The position numbers and the translations under genes were made by a program. 64,000 nt of DNA, taken from positions 372,001 to 436,000 of the forward strand of contig CAKULF010000001.1 of the NCBI GenBank assembly GCA_934667125.1. Direction: 5' to 3'. Positions 1 to 7,532 of the stretch are shown here, piece after piece. The notes beneath the pieces are model-generated. The model was given only the letters and a program-made list of their open reading frames with translations. It was not told the DNA's origin and searched no databases. The stretch's first letter is position 1. Each line of letters begins with the position of its first letter. Origin of the DNA: an uncultured Candidatus Melainabacteria bacterium (GTDB lineage Bacteria > Cyanobacteriota > Vampirovibrionia > Gastranaerophilales > Gastranaerophilaceae).

Positions 1-603
1 TTCTTTATTATTTTTTCTTAATTTATTGATAAAATCATAAATAGCGCCATGGGTAGCACGTTCACCAACTACATTAGGAAATCTTGTAATCCAAGCTTTA
101 AAGCCATAATTTTCACAAAAACTTGAAATATAAGCTTCTGAAGCTAATTTAGACGCACCATAATGAGAAATTGGGAACAATGGACCATAATCTTCGGTTA
201 CCGAAACGCCTGTATCACCGTATATTGCTGAAGTTGAAGCAAATACAATGTTTTTAACTCCAAATTCTTTCATTCCAAGCAAAACATTGTATGTTGTAGT
301 TAAAGTGTTATCAAAGTCTACGTTTGGATTTGCGTGGCTTTTTGCGATATCAGAATTTGCTGCCATATGGAAAACTGTATCAAAATTGCCGTTTTTAAAT
401 ACGTCGAAAAGAGCTTCTCTATCTAAAATATCACCTTTAATAAATTTAAAATTAGGATTTTTTTGAGCTTCTTCAATATTGCTTAATCTTCCAAGTGATA
501 AATTATCAAAAACGGTTATTTTATGCCCTAATTCGAGCAAAGCGTCGCTTAAATGGCTTCCGATAAATCCTGCACCACCTGTAATTAAAATATTTTTACT
601 CAT
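1..603 (-). CDS. NAD-dependent epimerase/dehydratase, nucleotide-sugar type (partial, C-terminus off window)
   Basis: The reverse strand reads from ATG at 603 to the window edge without a stop, 201 codons. The N-terminus carries the Rossmann dinucleotide motif GGAGFIGSH. A Ser/Thr patch (STSAIYGD) and the catalytic YxxxK (HYGASK) follow in the spacing of extended short-chain dehydrogenases such as UDP-glucose 4-epimerase and dTDP-glucose dehydratase. It should act on a nucleotide-activated sugar in the cytoplasm. The start overlaps the end of the upstream HddC-GmhB gene by 8 bases (ATGAGTAA), so the two are probably translationally coupled in one envelope-glycan operon. The exact substrate cannot be told, and the C-terminal substrate domain is missing from the window. 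Confidence 0.9.
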   Translation of the reverse strand, partial: MSKNILITGGAGFIGSHLSDALLELGHKITVFDNLSLGRLSNIEEAQKNPNFKFIKGDILDREALFDVFKNGNFDTVFHMAANSDIAKSHANPNVDFDNTLTTTYNVLLGMKEFGVKNIVFASTSAIYGDTGVSVTEDYGPLFPISHYGASKLASEAYISSFCENYGFKAWITRFPNVVGERATHGAIYDFINKLRKNNKE

Positions 604-1870
604 TATCTACTCCTTTTAAAATATAATTAACAGCGTCTTTTAAGTCTTGTGCTATATAATCTGCACCAAAATCTTCTTTTATTGATATTGTTTTACAATT
701 AGCATTTTTTCCTGCTTCGATATCCCTTTTGCTATCGCCTATCATCCAAGATTTTTCTAAATCAATGTTTAAATCTTTTGTTGCGGAAAATAACATGCCT
801 GCTTTTGGTTTTCGGCATTCGCAATCGATTTTCAATTCTTTAATTTCGCCATCAAAACCTTTTTCAGGATGATGTGGGCAATAATAAATTCCGTTTAAAT
901 AAGCATGTTGCTCGCCCAAAAGTGTTTCCATTTTTTTATGAGTATTTTCAACTTCTTCAAAAGTTACAAACCCTTTTGCAATCATTGGTTGATTGGTTAC
1001 AACAACGGATAAATAATCACTTTTATTTATTGATTTTATAGCGTCAGCTACCCCATCCAATAGTTCAAAATCCTTACATAAAGGCTTTGAATCCATATTT
1101 TTATTGATAACTCCATCTCTATCAAGAAAAATGCAAGGACGTTTGTTTTGTTTATTTAATCTTGCAACTTTGCCTGTTAAAAAATCATTTTTAACAGCTT
1201 CAAATCTGTCTGCTGTTCCCATATCTTTAATATATTCAGGGGTTTTATAGCCGATTAAAGTTTCGCCTGCTTCAACAACTTTTGACAAAATATGTTTTCC
1301 AAAATCTTGCGAAATACCCTCTTCAATATATTGAAATATTTTTGGTGAAAAAATATAAACCGCTGCATTTACTAAGTTTTGATAATATTCGCCATTTTGA
1401 TGAGGTTTAGGTAAAACCTTAGTAACTTTATTATTTTTATTTATTTCCAATAAATCGCTATCGTAAGGATGATCGTTAGGGTGAATAATCGTTGTTCCGA
1501 TTGAATTATATTGCTTATCAAATTCAATAAATGAAGCAATATCAAAATCCATAACAACATCGCCATAAAAAACTAAAAATCTATCGTTTAATTTACCCTC
1601 TAAAAGCTTCAAACTTCCAGCTGTTCCTAATGGATAAGGTTCAACAACATGATGAATTTTTACACCAAACTTAGAACCATCTTCAAAATATTCTTCAATA
1701 ACATTTGCCAAATGGCCCGACAAAATAAAAACTTCATCAACGCCATATCTTTTTGCTAAATCAATTTGATGTTCAAGCAAAGGTTTGTCGCCAATTTTTA
1801 CCATTGGTTTTGGAATATCTTTAAGTCCAAGCCTTGTGCCTTTTCCTCCTGCAATAATAACTAATTGCAT
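596..1870 (-). CDS. Bifunctional sugar-phosphate nucleotidyltransferase / HAD phosphatase (HddC-GmhB type fusion)
   Basis: A 424-residue fusion. Residues 1-225 are a nucleotidyltransferase: it begins with the AGGKGTRL signature and has KPM and the D-x-D region (YGDVVMDFD). Residues about 243-400 are a GmhB-like HAD phosphatase with FLDRDGVIN, a TNQ motif, IGDSKRDIEAG, and a zinc loop (CPHHP then CECRKP). In the D-glycero-D-manno-heptose route GmhB removes the C7 phosphate of heptose bisphosphate and HddC makes the nucleotide heptose, so one chain could perform two consecutive steps. The two activities are inferred from motifs; a mannose-type substrate for the first domain is possible. It sits between a GT2 glycosyltransferase (TAATG overlap) and a sugar epimerase (8-base overlap). 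Confidence 0.87.
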   Translation of the reverse strand: MQLVIIAGGKGTRLGLKDIPKPMVKIGDKPLLEHQIDLAKRYGVDEVFILSGHLANVIEEYFEDGSKFGVKIHHVVEPYPLGTAGSLKLLEGKLNDRFLVFYGDVVMDFDIASFIEFDKQYNSIGTTIIHPNDHPYDSDLLEINKNNKVTKVLPKPHQNGEYYQNLVNAAVYIFSPKIFQYIEEGISQDFGKHILSKVVEAGETLIGYKTPEYIKDMGTADRFEAVKNDFLTGKVARLNKQNKRPCIFLDRDGVINKNMDSKPLCKDFELLDGVADAIKSINKSDYLSVVVTNQPMIAKGFVTFEEVENTHKKMETLLGEQHAYLNGIYYCPHHPEKGFDGEIKELKIDCECRKPKAGMLFSATKDLNIDLEKSWMIGDSKRDIEAGKNANCKTISIKEDFGADYIAQDLKDAVNYILKGVDNE

Positions 1871-2946
1871 TAACCCACCTCCAAGATAGTTTTGCCAAAA
1901 ATACAGATATATGCTCTTGAGCTATTAAATCTAACAGTGAGCAATTTTTTTCTAAAATCTTTTAATTTCGCAAAGAAAATTTTTCTATCTATGAGAGCTT
2001 TGTATTTTTCAGGATTATTAATTAAAAGTTCAAATTCCTTGCGATTAACTTTTTTGAAAAATTGTTTATTAATTTCATTATTGTTGTTGTATTCACTAAA
2101 TATTTGAGAAAATTTATTTATAAATTCTTGTCTGAAATCCTTATTAATTCGCTTTGAATTCCAAACATAAGCATTATATTCATTTAGCAATTTTCTATTA
2201 TTTAAAATTTCTTTTAAATCAGGGTGTTCATTTAAAAATTTGGTTATTTCTTTATATTCATCACAAATTGCATAAATTTTTCCGCCCGTATTACAGGTTG
2301 AACCCTCGCTATCCACTCTATAATGCAAATATGCTTTATTTGTTAAAACAATTTTATCTGTCAGAGCAAAAGTTTTAAATTTAAAGGATGTGTCTTGATA
2401 TGAATGAGCTGTTTTATCAACAAATCGAATATTATTATTCATTATAAAATCTCTTTTATAAATAGCACTCCAAATTGATGGAGGTATTTTCAAAAGATAA
2501 ATATCCTTTTTAACGTTTGTAATTTTATTAGTCAGAAAAGACGGTATCAGCCCAGCCTTTAAGGATTTATTGTTTTTAGTATGATATTCAAACCAATCAG
2601 ATTTTGCAATATCAGCGTCAAACTTTTTCGCTAGATTATATAAATCTTCAAACATGTTAGAGTCAATAAAATCGTCTGTTTCAATAATGCCAATATATTC
2701 GCCGCTTGCTTTTTCAATAGCCTTATTTAAAGCAATTCCGTATGCTCCGTTTTTTTCGTGGATAGTTACAATTCTTGAATCTTTAGCTTCAAATTCGTCA
2801 ATTATTCTTCGACACTCGTCTTGTTCGCCCTCATCAACAATAATAATTTCAATATCTTTTAATGTTTGCCCAACAACGCTATCCAAGCACTGGCGCAAGT
2901 ATTTTTCAACTTTATAAACAGGCATTAATATTGATACTTTAGGCAT
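1870..2946 (-). CDS. Glycosyltransferase family 2
   Basis: About 358 residues with a GT-A fold N-terminus: VSILMPVYKVEKYL, QTLKDIEIIIVDEG and the ETDD metal-binding motif around residue 95. It should transfer a sugar from a nucleotide donor during surface glycan synthesis. An in-frame TTG lies six codons upstream, but GGAG is placed nine bases before the ATG at 2946, so I take that start. The stop overlaps the next start as TAATG, which indicates coupling with the HddC-GmhB fusion. The C-terminal half is basic, with no clear transmembrane segment, and I cannot assign an acceptor. Confidence 0.88.
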   Translation of the reverse strand: MPKVSILMPVYKVEKYLRQCLDSVVGQTLKDIEIIIVDEGEQDECRRIIDEFEAKDSRIVTIHEKNGAYGIALNKAIEKASGEYIGIIETDDFIDSNMFEDLYNLAKKFDADIAKSDWFEYHTKNNKSLKAGLIPSFLTNKITNVKKDIYLLKIPPSIWSAIYKRDFIMNNNIRFVDKTAHSYQDTSFKFKTFALTDKIVLTNKAYLHYRVDSEGSTCNTGGKIYAICDEYKEITKFLNEHPDLKEILNNRKLLNEYNAYVWNSKRINKDFRQEFINKFSQIFSEYNNNNEINKQFFKKVNRKEFELLINNPEKYKALIDRKIFFAKLKDFRKKLLTVRFNSSRAYICIFGKTILEVG

Positions 2947-3268
2947 AATTAAATTCTCCAACAAACGACATTATTAGCAAAATAAACAGCAAAACACTCT
3001 TCTAAGCTATATATAGACTCAACTCTAAAATCCTCTACCATTAACTCTAACTTCCTCAATTTGATAAGTTTTATACTCTTCTTAATCTCTACACAATTAC
3101 TCTTTTTGTATTGTATAAATCTTAAACAATGCTTTCATTCTAACATAAAGATATTATTTTTTTACATTTAAAAGCCTAATATTGCATTTTGTTAAAATTA
3201 GTTTAAGGAGGTTGTCCAAAAAGGGTTTCCAAGAAGGTAAAGCGAAGCGGTTGCTCCCTACGGGCAGC
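2947..3268. other. Gene-free AT-rich gap upstream of the glycan operon
   Basis: No convincing reading frame is seen. The left part must hold the promoter of the GT2-led operon, but I cannot pick a clear pair of hexamers. The right part (about 3208-3268) is a GC-richer block with AAGGAGG, GGGTTTCC and AAGCGAAGCGG that looks like the remains of an intergenic repeat. Confidence 0.4.
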
Positions 3269-3290
3269 AAAAAAGCTCCTTATAGGAGCT
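3269..3290 (-). terminator. Rho-independent terminator of tRNA-Met
   Basis: On the reverse strand AGCTCCT, a three-base loop and AGGAGCT form a 7-bp stem, followed by a run of T (3274 down to 3269). It lies 12 bases after the tRNA 3' end. Confidence 0.75.
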
Positions 3291-3301
3291 TAATGTAAGT
3301 T

Positions 3302-3373
<72 letters not shown>

Positions 3374-3458
3374 GTGACGACTTAAATTATTCATTTTTTC
3401 AGGCAGTTAACTACCCAATTTGGCAGAGTGCCAAAGCCCATAACGACTTTATAGAATA

Positions 3459-3486
3459 ATTTTACCAATTAAATTTTATTTTTCAA
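3459..3486 (-). promoter_or_regulatory. Candidate promoter for tRNA-Met
   Basis: The reverse strand has TTGAAA (3486-3481), a 16-base spacer and TAAAAT (3464-3459). The predicted start is about 80 bases before the tRNA. The leader contains a perfect 7-bp hairpin, TTTGGCA/TGCCAAA, at 3419-3435. Confidence 0.5.
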
Positions 3487-3619
3487 GTAAAAAATTATTC
3501 AACTCATTTTAAAAATGTTAAGAAATGTAACATCTCATAAATGAAAAAGGCAATCTTCAAACCAAAAAAGTTTTTATATAAATGTAAGGTTAGTTTAAAA
3601 GTTTATAGTGGAGGTTAGT

Positions 3620-4243
3620 ATGTCAGGTGTATTTACATCAGCATTTGCACAAGGAAGCAACGGCTTATGGTTAGGTTCTCGTTATGGTTATAGCGGAAGC
3701 GGTTATTCAGGTTCATCATATAATAGAACAATGAATTCAAATACTTTAGCAAGCCAAATCAATAGAAACTATGCTGCTGATATTCAAGATTTTAACGCAG
3801 CTTTAGATGATAACAACATCGCTGAAGCTATGCAAATTTTAGAAAAATTAAAACAAGAAGCAAACACAATTGCAACAGATAGAAACTCTACTGTTGATGA
3901 TGGAACAATTGAAACAGCTCTAGCAAGATGTGGGGTAAGCAAAACTGCGGCTTGCGAAAACGCAAACGGTTCATTTATGACAGGTTTATTAAACGGTATT
4001 CCTCTTGCAGGATTGTTATTTAACTCATATTCAAAAGGCGAAATTAAAAACGCATTTGAAGGAAAACAAACTCAAGCAAAATATGTAATTGGTGAATCTA
4101 TTGGTAAAACAATAAGTGGTGCTGCAACCGGTGCTATAATTGGATGTTTCGTTCCAGTAGTTGGTCCATTACTAGGCGCAGGAATAGGTATTGCTACAGC
4201 ATTTATCCAAAACAAACTTAAAGATACTGTCAATGAATCTTAA
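3620..4243 (+). CDS. Glycine-zipper hydrophobic-hairpin protein, function unknown
   Basis: 207 residues from ATG at 3620, chosen because GGAGG stands five bases upstream; an in-frame GTG at 3608 lies before that ribosome site. The N-terminal third is Ser/Gly/Tyr rich. A helical middle follows (about residues 45-85). The C-terminus is a long hydrophobic segment with G-x-x-x-G spacing (GAATGAIIGCF, then VVGPLLGAGIGIATAF), as in glycine-zipper or pore-type membrane hairpins. There is no signal peptide. It is monocistronic, with a strong ribosome site and a strong terminator, which suggests good expression. I do not recognise the family and assign no function. Confidence 0.75.
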   Translation: MSGVFTSAFAQGSNGLWLGSRYGYSGSGYSGSSYNRTMNSNTLASQINRNYAADIQDFNAALDDNNIAEAMQILEKLKQEANTIATDRNSTVDDGTIETALARCGVSKTAACENANGSFMTGLLNGIPLAGLLFNSYSKGEIKNAFEGKQTQAKYVIGESIGKTISGAATGAIIGCFVPVVGPLLGAGIGIATAFIQNKLKDTVNES

Positions 4244-4284
4244 AAAATTAACCTTAACTTCCTCTATAACTTAAACTTACTACT

Positions 4285-4309
4285 AAAAACGCCCTTTTGG
4301 GGCGTTTTT
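4285..4309. terminator. Bidirectional terminator
   Basis: AAAAACGCCC-TTTT-GGGCGTTTTT between convergent genes: a GC stem with T runs on both strands, so it serves the glycine-zipper gene and the SLH gene, whose stop codon is five bases away. Confidence 0.88.
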
Positions 4310-4313
4310 AACA

Positions 4314-5621
4314 TTATATACTTTCATCAAGAACGCTTTTTTTCTTTCTTAAATTCAAATATTCATCATTCAATGGAATAACCGTGTCACCTGTAATTAA
4401 GATATAGATTGTTTTATCTTTATCGATATTAAACTCGGTCAACGGAGCCATTTGATGAGCAAGAGCGATGATATTGTTTTCTTTCTTGCCTGAATAATAT
4501 TCCATTGTATATGCTTTTTTAGATTTTTTAATTGAATTTACATATTTGATTTTTTCATTTTTAGTTAATGGAACGCCTGCCATATCGTATGTTTCGCCCG
4601 TTGGGAAAGAATATTTATGGAAAACTATACGAGATTTGTGTGGTTTTGCTCTCCAATTGCTATAGCCGATTTTATCAACTCTTGCGTAAAATTCTGTTCC
4701 TTTTGGGAATAAGAAAGTGCCTTCTTTTGTATAAACATCATTCGGACAAGCAAAAACATATTCTGTTCCAACTAAATCTTTTCTTGTTTTAACAAGTTTT
4801 AGATTTGTGCCGATTAATATATTTCCTGCTTCAATGATTTTTTTGTTGTCATAGATTTTAACTTTATTATTTGGCGCAAAATCAACAACATTCAATGTAT
4901 TATCCGCAATAAAAGTTGATTCTTTTGAAATAAAATCATCATAATCAACTTTTGCAGTATAATCGCTGCTTGGTGTATTTGAAGATAAATCTTTAATTTG
5001 TTCTTTGATTTTTGCTAAATTTTGAGCAACTTTATCGAACAATACTGCCGCTTCTGCTCTTGTTAAGTTATTTGCCGGAGTGAATTTAGCAGGATCAGGA
5101 TGATTTACATAAATATCATTTGCAACGTTTTTAATATAAGCACGTCTTGCCCAAAGCGGAATGTCCTCGTAATCTGCGAAATTAGTAATATCGGCAGCAA
5201 CATAGTCGCCATTTGTGATATTTGCAATCATACTCATTGTTTCGTTGTGGTTAATATATGTCATAGGTGAAAAAGTTTTGTTCGGATAGCCGTATGACAT
5301 TTGAATTTGCTCTGATAGAACAATGTTTCTAGCGTTGGTTGTTTTAGAATTTATATCTTTATAAGTTGTTCTTTGAACAACGTTTTCATTTTGACGACCA
5401 ATAACCTTTAAAAGTGATGTTACAAATTCACTTCTGGACATTGGGCTGTTTGGTTTAAATTTATTTCCGTCAACAATTGAAATATATCCGTTTTGAATGC
5501 TGTGAATAATTTCTTGTCCTGCCCAATGGTTAGATTGAACATCCACAATTTCAAGCGAATATGCACTATTTACCAAAAATAATGCTAAAAAGGTGATAAA
5601 CAATTTTGTTATTTTTTTCAT
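4314..5621 (-). CDS. S-layer homology (SLH) domain envelope protein
   Basis: 435 residues. Residues 1-22 are a signal peptide (KK charge, hydrophobic core, AYS end). Three SLH-type repeats follow at roughly 25-70, 85-130 and 145-195, each with an F-x-P-x-x-x-[LM]-x-R-x-E-x pattern (for example FKPNSPMSRSEF and FTPANNLTRAEA). SLH domains bind cell-wall polymers, so the protein should sit in the periplasm or outer envelope attached to peptidoglycan. The C-terminal 230 residues look beta-rich and do not resemble the beta-barrel of cyanobacterial SLH porins in length. It follows the GT9 gene on the same strand with a 67-base gap, and GAGGT stands upstream of its ATG. Confidence 0.88.
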   Translation of the reverse strand: MKKITKLFITFLALFLVNSAYSLEIVDVQSNHWAGQEIIHSIQNGYISIVDGNKFKPNSPMSRSEFVTSLLKVIGRQNENVVQRTTYKDINSKTTNARNIVLSEQIQMSYGYPNKTFSPMTYINHNETMSMIANITNGDYVAADITNFADYEDIPLWARRAYIKNVANDIYVNHPDPAKFTPANNLTRAEAAVLFDKVAQNLAKIKEQIKDLSSNTPSSDYTAKVDYDDFISKESTFIADNTLNVVDFAPNNKVKIYDNKKIIEAGNILIGTNLKLVKTRKDLVGTEYVFACPNDVYTKEGTFLFPKGTEFYARVDKIGYSNWRAKPHKSRIVFHKYSFPTGETYDMAGVPLTKNEKIKYVNSIKKSKKAYTMEYYSGKKENNIIALAHQMAPLTEFNIDKDKTIYILITGDTVIPLNDEYLNLRKKKSVLDESI

Positions 5622-5688
5622 ACATTACCTCAACCTATACGACAAATGGTTTTAAATATCTATATATTACACTAACTTTTTCTTTAAA

Positions 5689-6702
5689 TCAATTAATATT
5701 ATCTAATATTAACCTAGGATTAATATTTAAACATTTTGAAGTTTCGCAATTTTGCTGTCTAATATGCCACAAACAAGGTCTGCAAGCGATTTTGTTTTCA
5801 ATAACCATAATATCATCCTGTCTTGGAGTGAGTTTGAGGTCATTTGTTGGTCCAAAAATCGCAAATATCTTAGCTTTAACGCAAACTGCAACATGCAATG
5901 GCGCACTATCAACACAAATTACAGCCTTAGCATGCTTCATCAAAAATGCCATTTCTTTAATATTTTTTGTTTTTTTGAAATAATTTATGAAATTTGGATG
6001 ATTTGATATTTTTTTATTATCCAAAATCTTTTCAACCAAATCCTTATCATCATTAGTTCCAAGCAGCACAACCTTTTGATTTTTTTCCAAAAGCCCAAAA
6101 ATCAACTCGTTCCAAAAATATAATTTCGGACATTTAAAAATATTTTTTTGAATTGACATTTTTGAAACCCCAGGGTGAATGCAAATATACTCATTATCAT
6201 TCAAACCTTGAGGAAGCGAAAATTCATCATCATTGATTTTTATATAAGGATTTTGATAAGTCCCATTAATTAAAGGCTTAACAAGGTCATGATACATTTT
6301 TGCAGCATATTGATTTTCGTTTAACACAACTTTTTTAGTTAAAAGAAAATCCATTTTAGAACAATAACCAACCCTTTGCCTAATCCCCGTCAAGAAAAGA
6401 ATAATCGCAACTAGCGGGCTTTTTCCGCTTGAAATAACACAATCAAACCCTTTGAACCAAGTTTTCATAATAAAAAACATCATATTCAGATATTTTTTAA
6501 GACCTTTTGCTTTAATATCAACACACATAACATCGTTGATATCGTCACATAAATTTTTAATCGATTTTGAACGAGGCTCAAGCGCAAGCGTTATTTTAGA
6601 ATTCGGGTATTGCTCTTTAATAGACTGAATTGTAGATAAAAACAAAATCTCATCGCCAATTCCGCCATAATTTATCATTAATATATTTTTAAAATCTCTC
6701 AT
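5689..6702 (-). CDS. Glycosyltransferase family 9 (heptosyltransferase-like)
   Basis: 337 residues. The N-terminus ILMINYGGIGDEILF, the middle CIHPGVS and the C-terminal donor site VDSAPLHVAV with IFGPTND match ADP-heptose:LPS heptosyltransferases of family GT9. With the HddC-GmhB fusion 4 kb away it supports a heptose-containing surface glycan. The C-terminus has four cysteines (ACRPC and CETSKC). There is no Shine-Dalgarno. A GATAAT box ends six bases before the ATG, with TTGACT 16 bases further up, so the mRNA is probably leaderless. It probably forms a transcription unit with the SLH gene. Confidence 0.88.
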   Translation of the reverse strand: MRDFKNILMINYGGIGDEILFLSTIQSIKEQYPNSKITLALEPRSKSIKNLCDDINDVMCVDIKAKGLKKYLNMMFFIMKTWFKGFDCVISSGKSPLVAIILFLTGIRQRVGYCSKMDFLLTKKVVLNENQYAAKMYHDLVKPLINGTYQNPYIKINDDEFSLPQGLNDNEYICIHPGVSKMSIQKNIFKCPKLYFWNELIFGLLEKNQKVVLLGTNDDKDLVEKILDNKKISNHPNFINYFKKTKNIKEMAFLMKHAKAVICVDSAPLHVAVCVKAKIFAIFGPTNDLKLTPRQDDIMVIENKIACRPCLWHIRQQNCETSKCLNINPRLILDNIN

Positions 6703-6708
6703 ATAAAA

Positions 6709-6736
6709 ATTATCTATTTTAATTTTTTAAAGTCAA
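6709..6736 (-). promoter_or_regulatory. Promoter of the GT9 gene, leaderless arrangement
   Basis: The reverse strand has TTGACT (6736-6731), a 16-base spacer and GATAAT (6714-6709), and the ATG begins six bases later at 6702. The -35 is one arm of the palindrome AAGTCAA-TGTA-TTGACTT (6730-6747), whose other arm is the -35 of the divergent tRNA-side promoter. Confidence 0.7.
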
Positions 6737-6740
6737 TGTA

Positions 6741-6769
6741 TTGACTTAAATTTTTGTTGTTGATAAGAT
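6741..6769 (+). promoter_or_regulatory. Promoter of the tRNA-Pro leader transcript
   Basis: TTGACT (6741-6746), a 17-base spacer and TAAGAT (6764-6769). The predicted start is near 6776, about 200 bases before the tRNA-Pro gene, so the transcript would include the structured leader. Confidence 0.6.
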
Positions 6770-6776
6770 TTAAGAG

Positions 6777-6941
6777 CTGATTAAAGCCTTTTAATTTTAA
6801 TCAGATGAAAATTAAATAAGAAATGTCCAGTATATCGGGATGTAGCAGGGACCCCAGGGACTCAACCCAGTTTGAGCGAAAGCCAAAGAAACCCAAACAT
6901 TATCAGCATGATAATGGGGGTGCGCAAAGCCCGAAACTGAA
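6777..6941 (+). ncRNA. Candidate structured leader RNA ahead of tRNA-Pro
   Basis: No reading frame is seen. Several helices can be drawn by eye: CTGATTAAA/TTTAATCAG (6777-6785 with 6796-6804), CTCAA/TTGAG within the middle block, and CATTATCA-GCA-TGATAATG, an 8-bp perfect hairpin around 6900-6915 flanked by ACCC and GGGT. The block ends GCGCAAAGCCCGAAAC. It starts with a copy of the tRNA-Pro leader plus the first 11 bases of the tRNA. It matches no RNA family I can name with confidence. Confidence 0.35.
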
Positions 6942-6987
6942 TCAAATGAAAATTAAATAAGGAATATCCAGTATATCGGGATGTAGC
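6801..6987 (+). repeat. Direct repeat pair: tRNA-Pro leader plus tRNA 5' end
   Basis: Positions 6801-6846 and 6942-6987 match at 43 of 46 bases. The second copy runs into the functional tRNA-Pro. The first copy contains CGGGATGTAGC, the tRNA 5' end, and then diverges completely. The offset is 141 bases. Confidence 0.85.
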
Positions 6988-7053
6988 GCAGCTTGGTAGC
7001 GCACCTCGCTTGGGACGAGGGGGTCGCAGGTTCGAATCCTGTCATCCCGACCA
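6977..7053 (+). tRNA. tRNA-Pro (TGG)
   Basis: Acceptor CGGGATG/CATCCCG, D stem GCGC/GCGC, anticodon loop CTTGGGA giving TGG, T arm CGCAG-GTTCGAAT-CCTG. A complete CCA is encoded at 7051-7053, unlike the other two tRNA genes here. Confidence 0.95.
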
Positions 7054-7109
7054 TTTATCAAAATTCAAAATGCTCTTTTTTTAAAGAGCATTTAATTATA
7101 TGTAGATAT

Positions 7110-7183
7110 CGGGATGTGGCACAGTTTGGTAGTGTACTGCGTTCGGGACGCAGGGGTCGCAGGTTCAAATCCTGTCATCCCGA
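7110..7183 (+). tRNA. tRNA-Pro (CGG)
   Basis: Same acceptor (CGGGATG/CATCCCG) as the neighbouring tRNA-Pro, anticodon loop TTCGGGA giving CGG, and T arm with GTTCAAAT. CCA is not encoded; the gene runs into a T-rich stretch. The D stem GCAC/GTGT is weaker than in its neighbour. The pair looks like an old tandem duplication. Confidence 0.93.
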
Positions 7184-7231
7184 TATTTTTTAAATTTATT
7201 TGTATATTTTATTGGACAGGATTAGAATTCA

Positions 7232-7351
7232 TCTATCTTGAATAGAGTTTTGCAAAATTTTAAAACACCTCAACTCTATTTTAAATAGAATTATTCTATT
7301 CTAACTTACAATTCTCCTATTAAAACTTCCAAAAACTCTACTTTAAATAGA
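7232..7351 (+). repeat. Three copies of a 15-bp dyad, TCTATTTTAAATAGA-like
   Basis: Copies at 7232-7246 (TCTATCTTGAATAGA), 7275-7289 (TCTATTTTAAATAGA) and 7337-7351 (TCTACTTTAAATAGA) lie in the same orientation upstream of the coiled-coil gene, with offsets of 43 and 62 bases. All are near-palindromic, as expected of binding sites for a dimeric regulator. They occupy most of an otherwise gene-free stretch between the tRNA and the next promoter. Confidence 0.6.
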
Positions 7352-7421
7352 TTTTTTAACATTCCCTAAAACACACGTTATTATTGACTTTTAGCGATTT
7401 TTAAAGGCGGAAAACTGCGTT

Positions 7422-7450
7422 TTGTTGTAACGAATTGTAAAATATAGAAT
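7422..7450 (+). promoter_or_regulatory. Candidate promoter of the coiled-coil gene
   Basis: TTGTTG (7422-7427), a 17-base spacer and TAGAAT (7445-7450), about 80 bases before the ATG at 7533 and downstream of the three dyads. Confidence 0.5.
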
Positions 7451-7532
7451 TAAAAACCTAAAGTTTCAAAAAAAAAAACGATATATAGAATGTAACTAAA
7501 ACACTAAAATGACATGAAATAAGGAGTAACGT

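Noticed and set aside
3203..3262. Reverse strand TTGGACAACCTCCTT resembling the 3' end of 16S rRNA
   Set aside because: Only the terminal 15 bases are alike; the preceding sequence does not follow 16S helix 44/45, and no rRNA is present. More likely a decayed repeat.
6900..6941. GCGCAAAGCC resembling the c-di-GMP-I (GEMM) riboswitch, and CGAAAC resembling a hammerhead core
   Set aside because: The other conserved halves (CACAGGGCAAACC; CUGAUGA) are absent, so only short words match.
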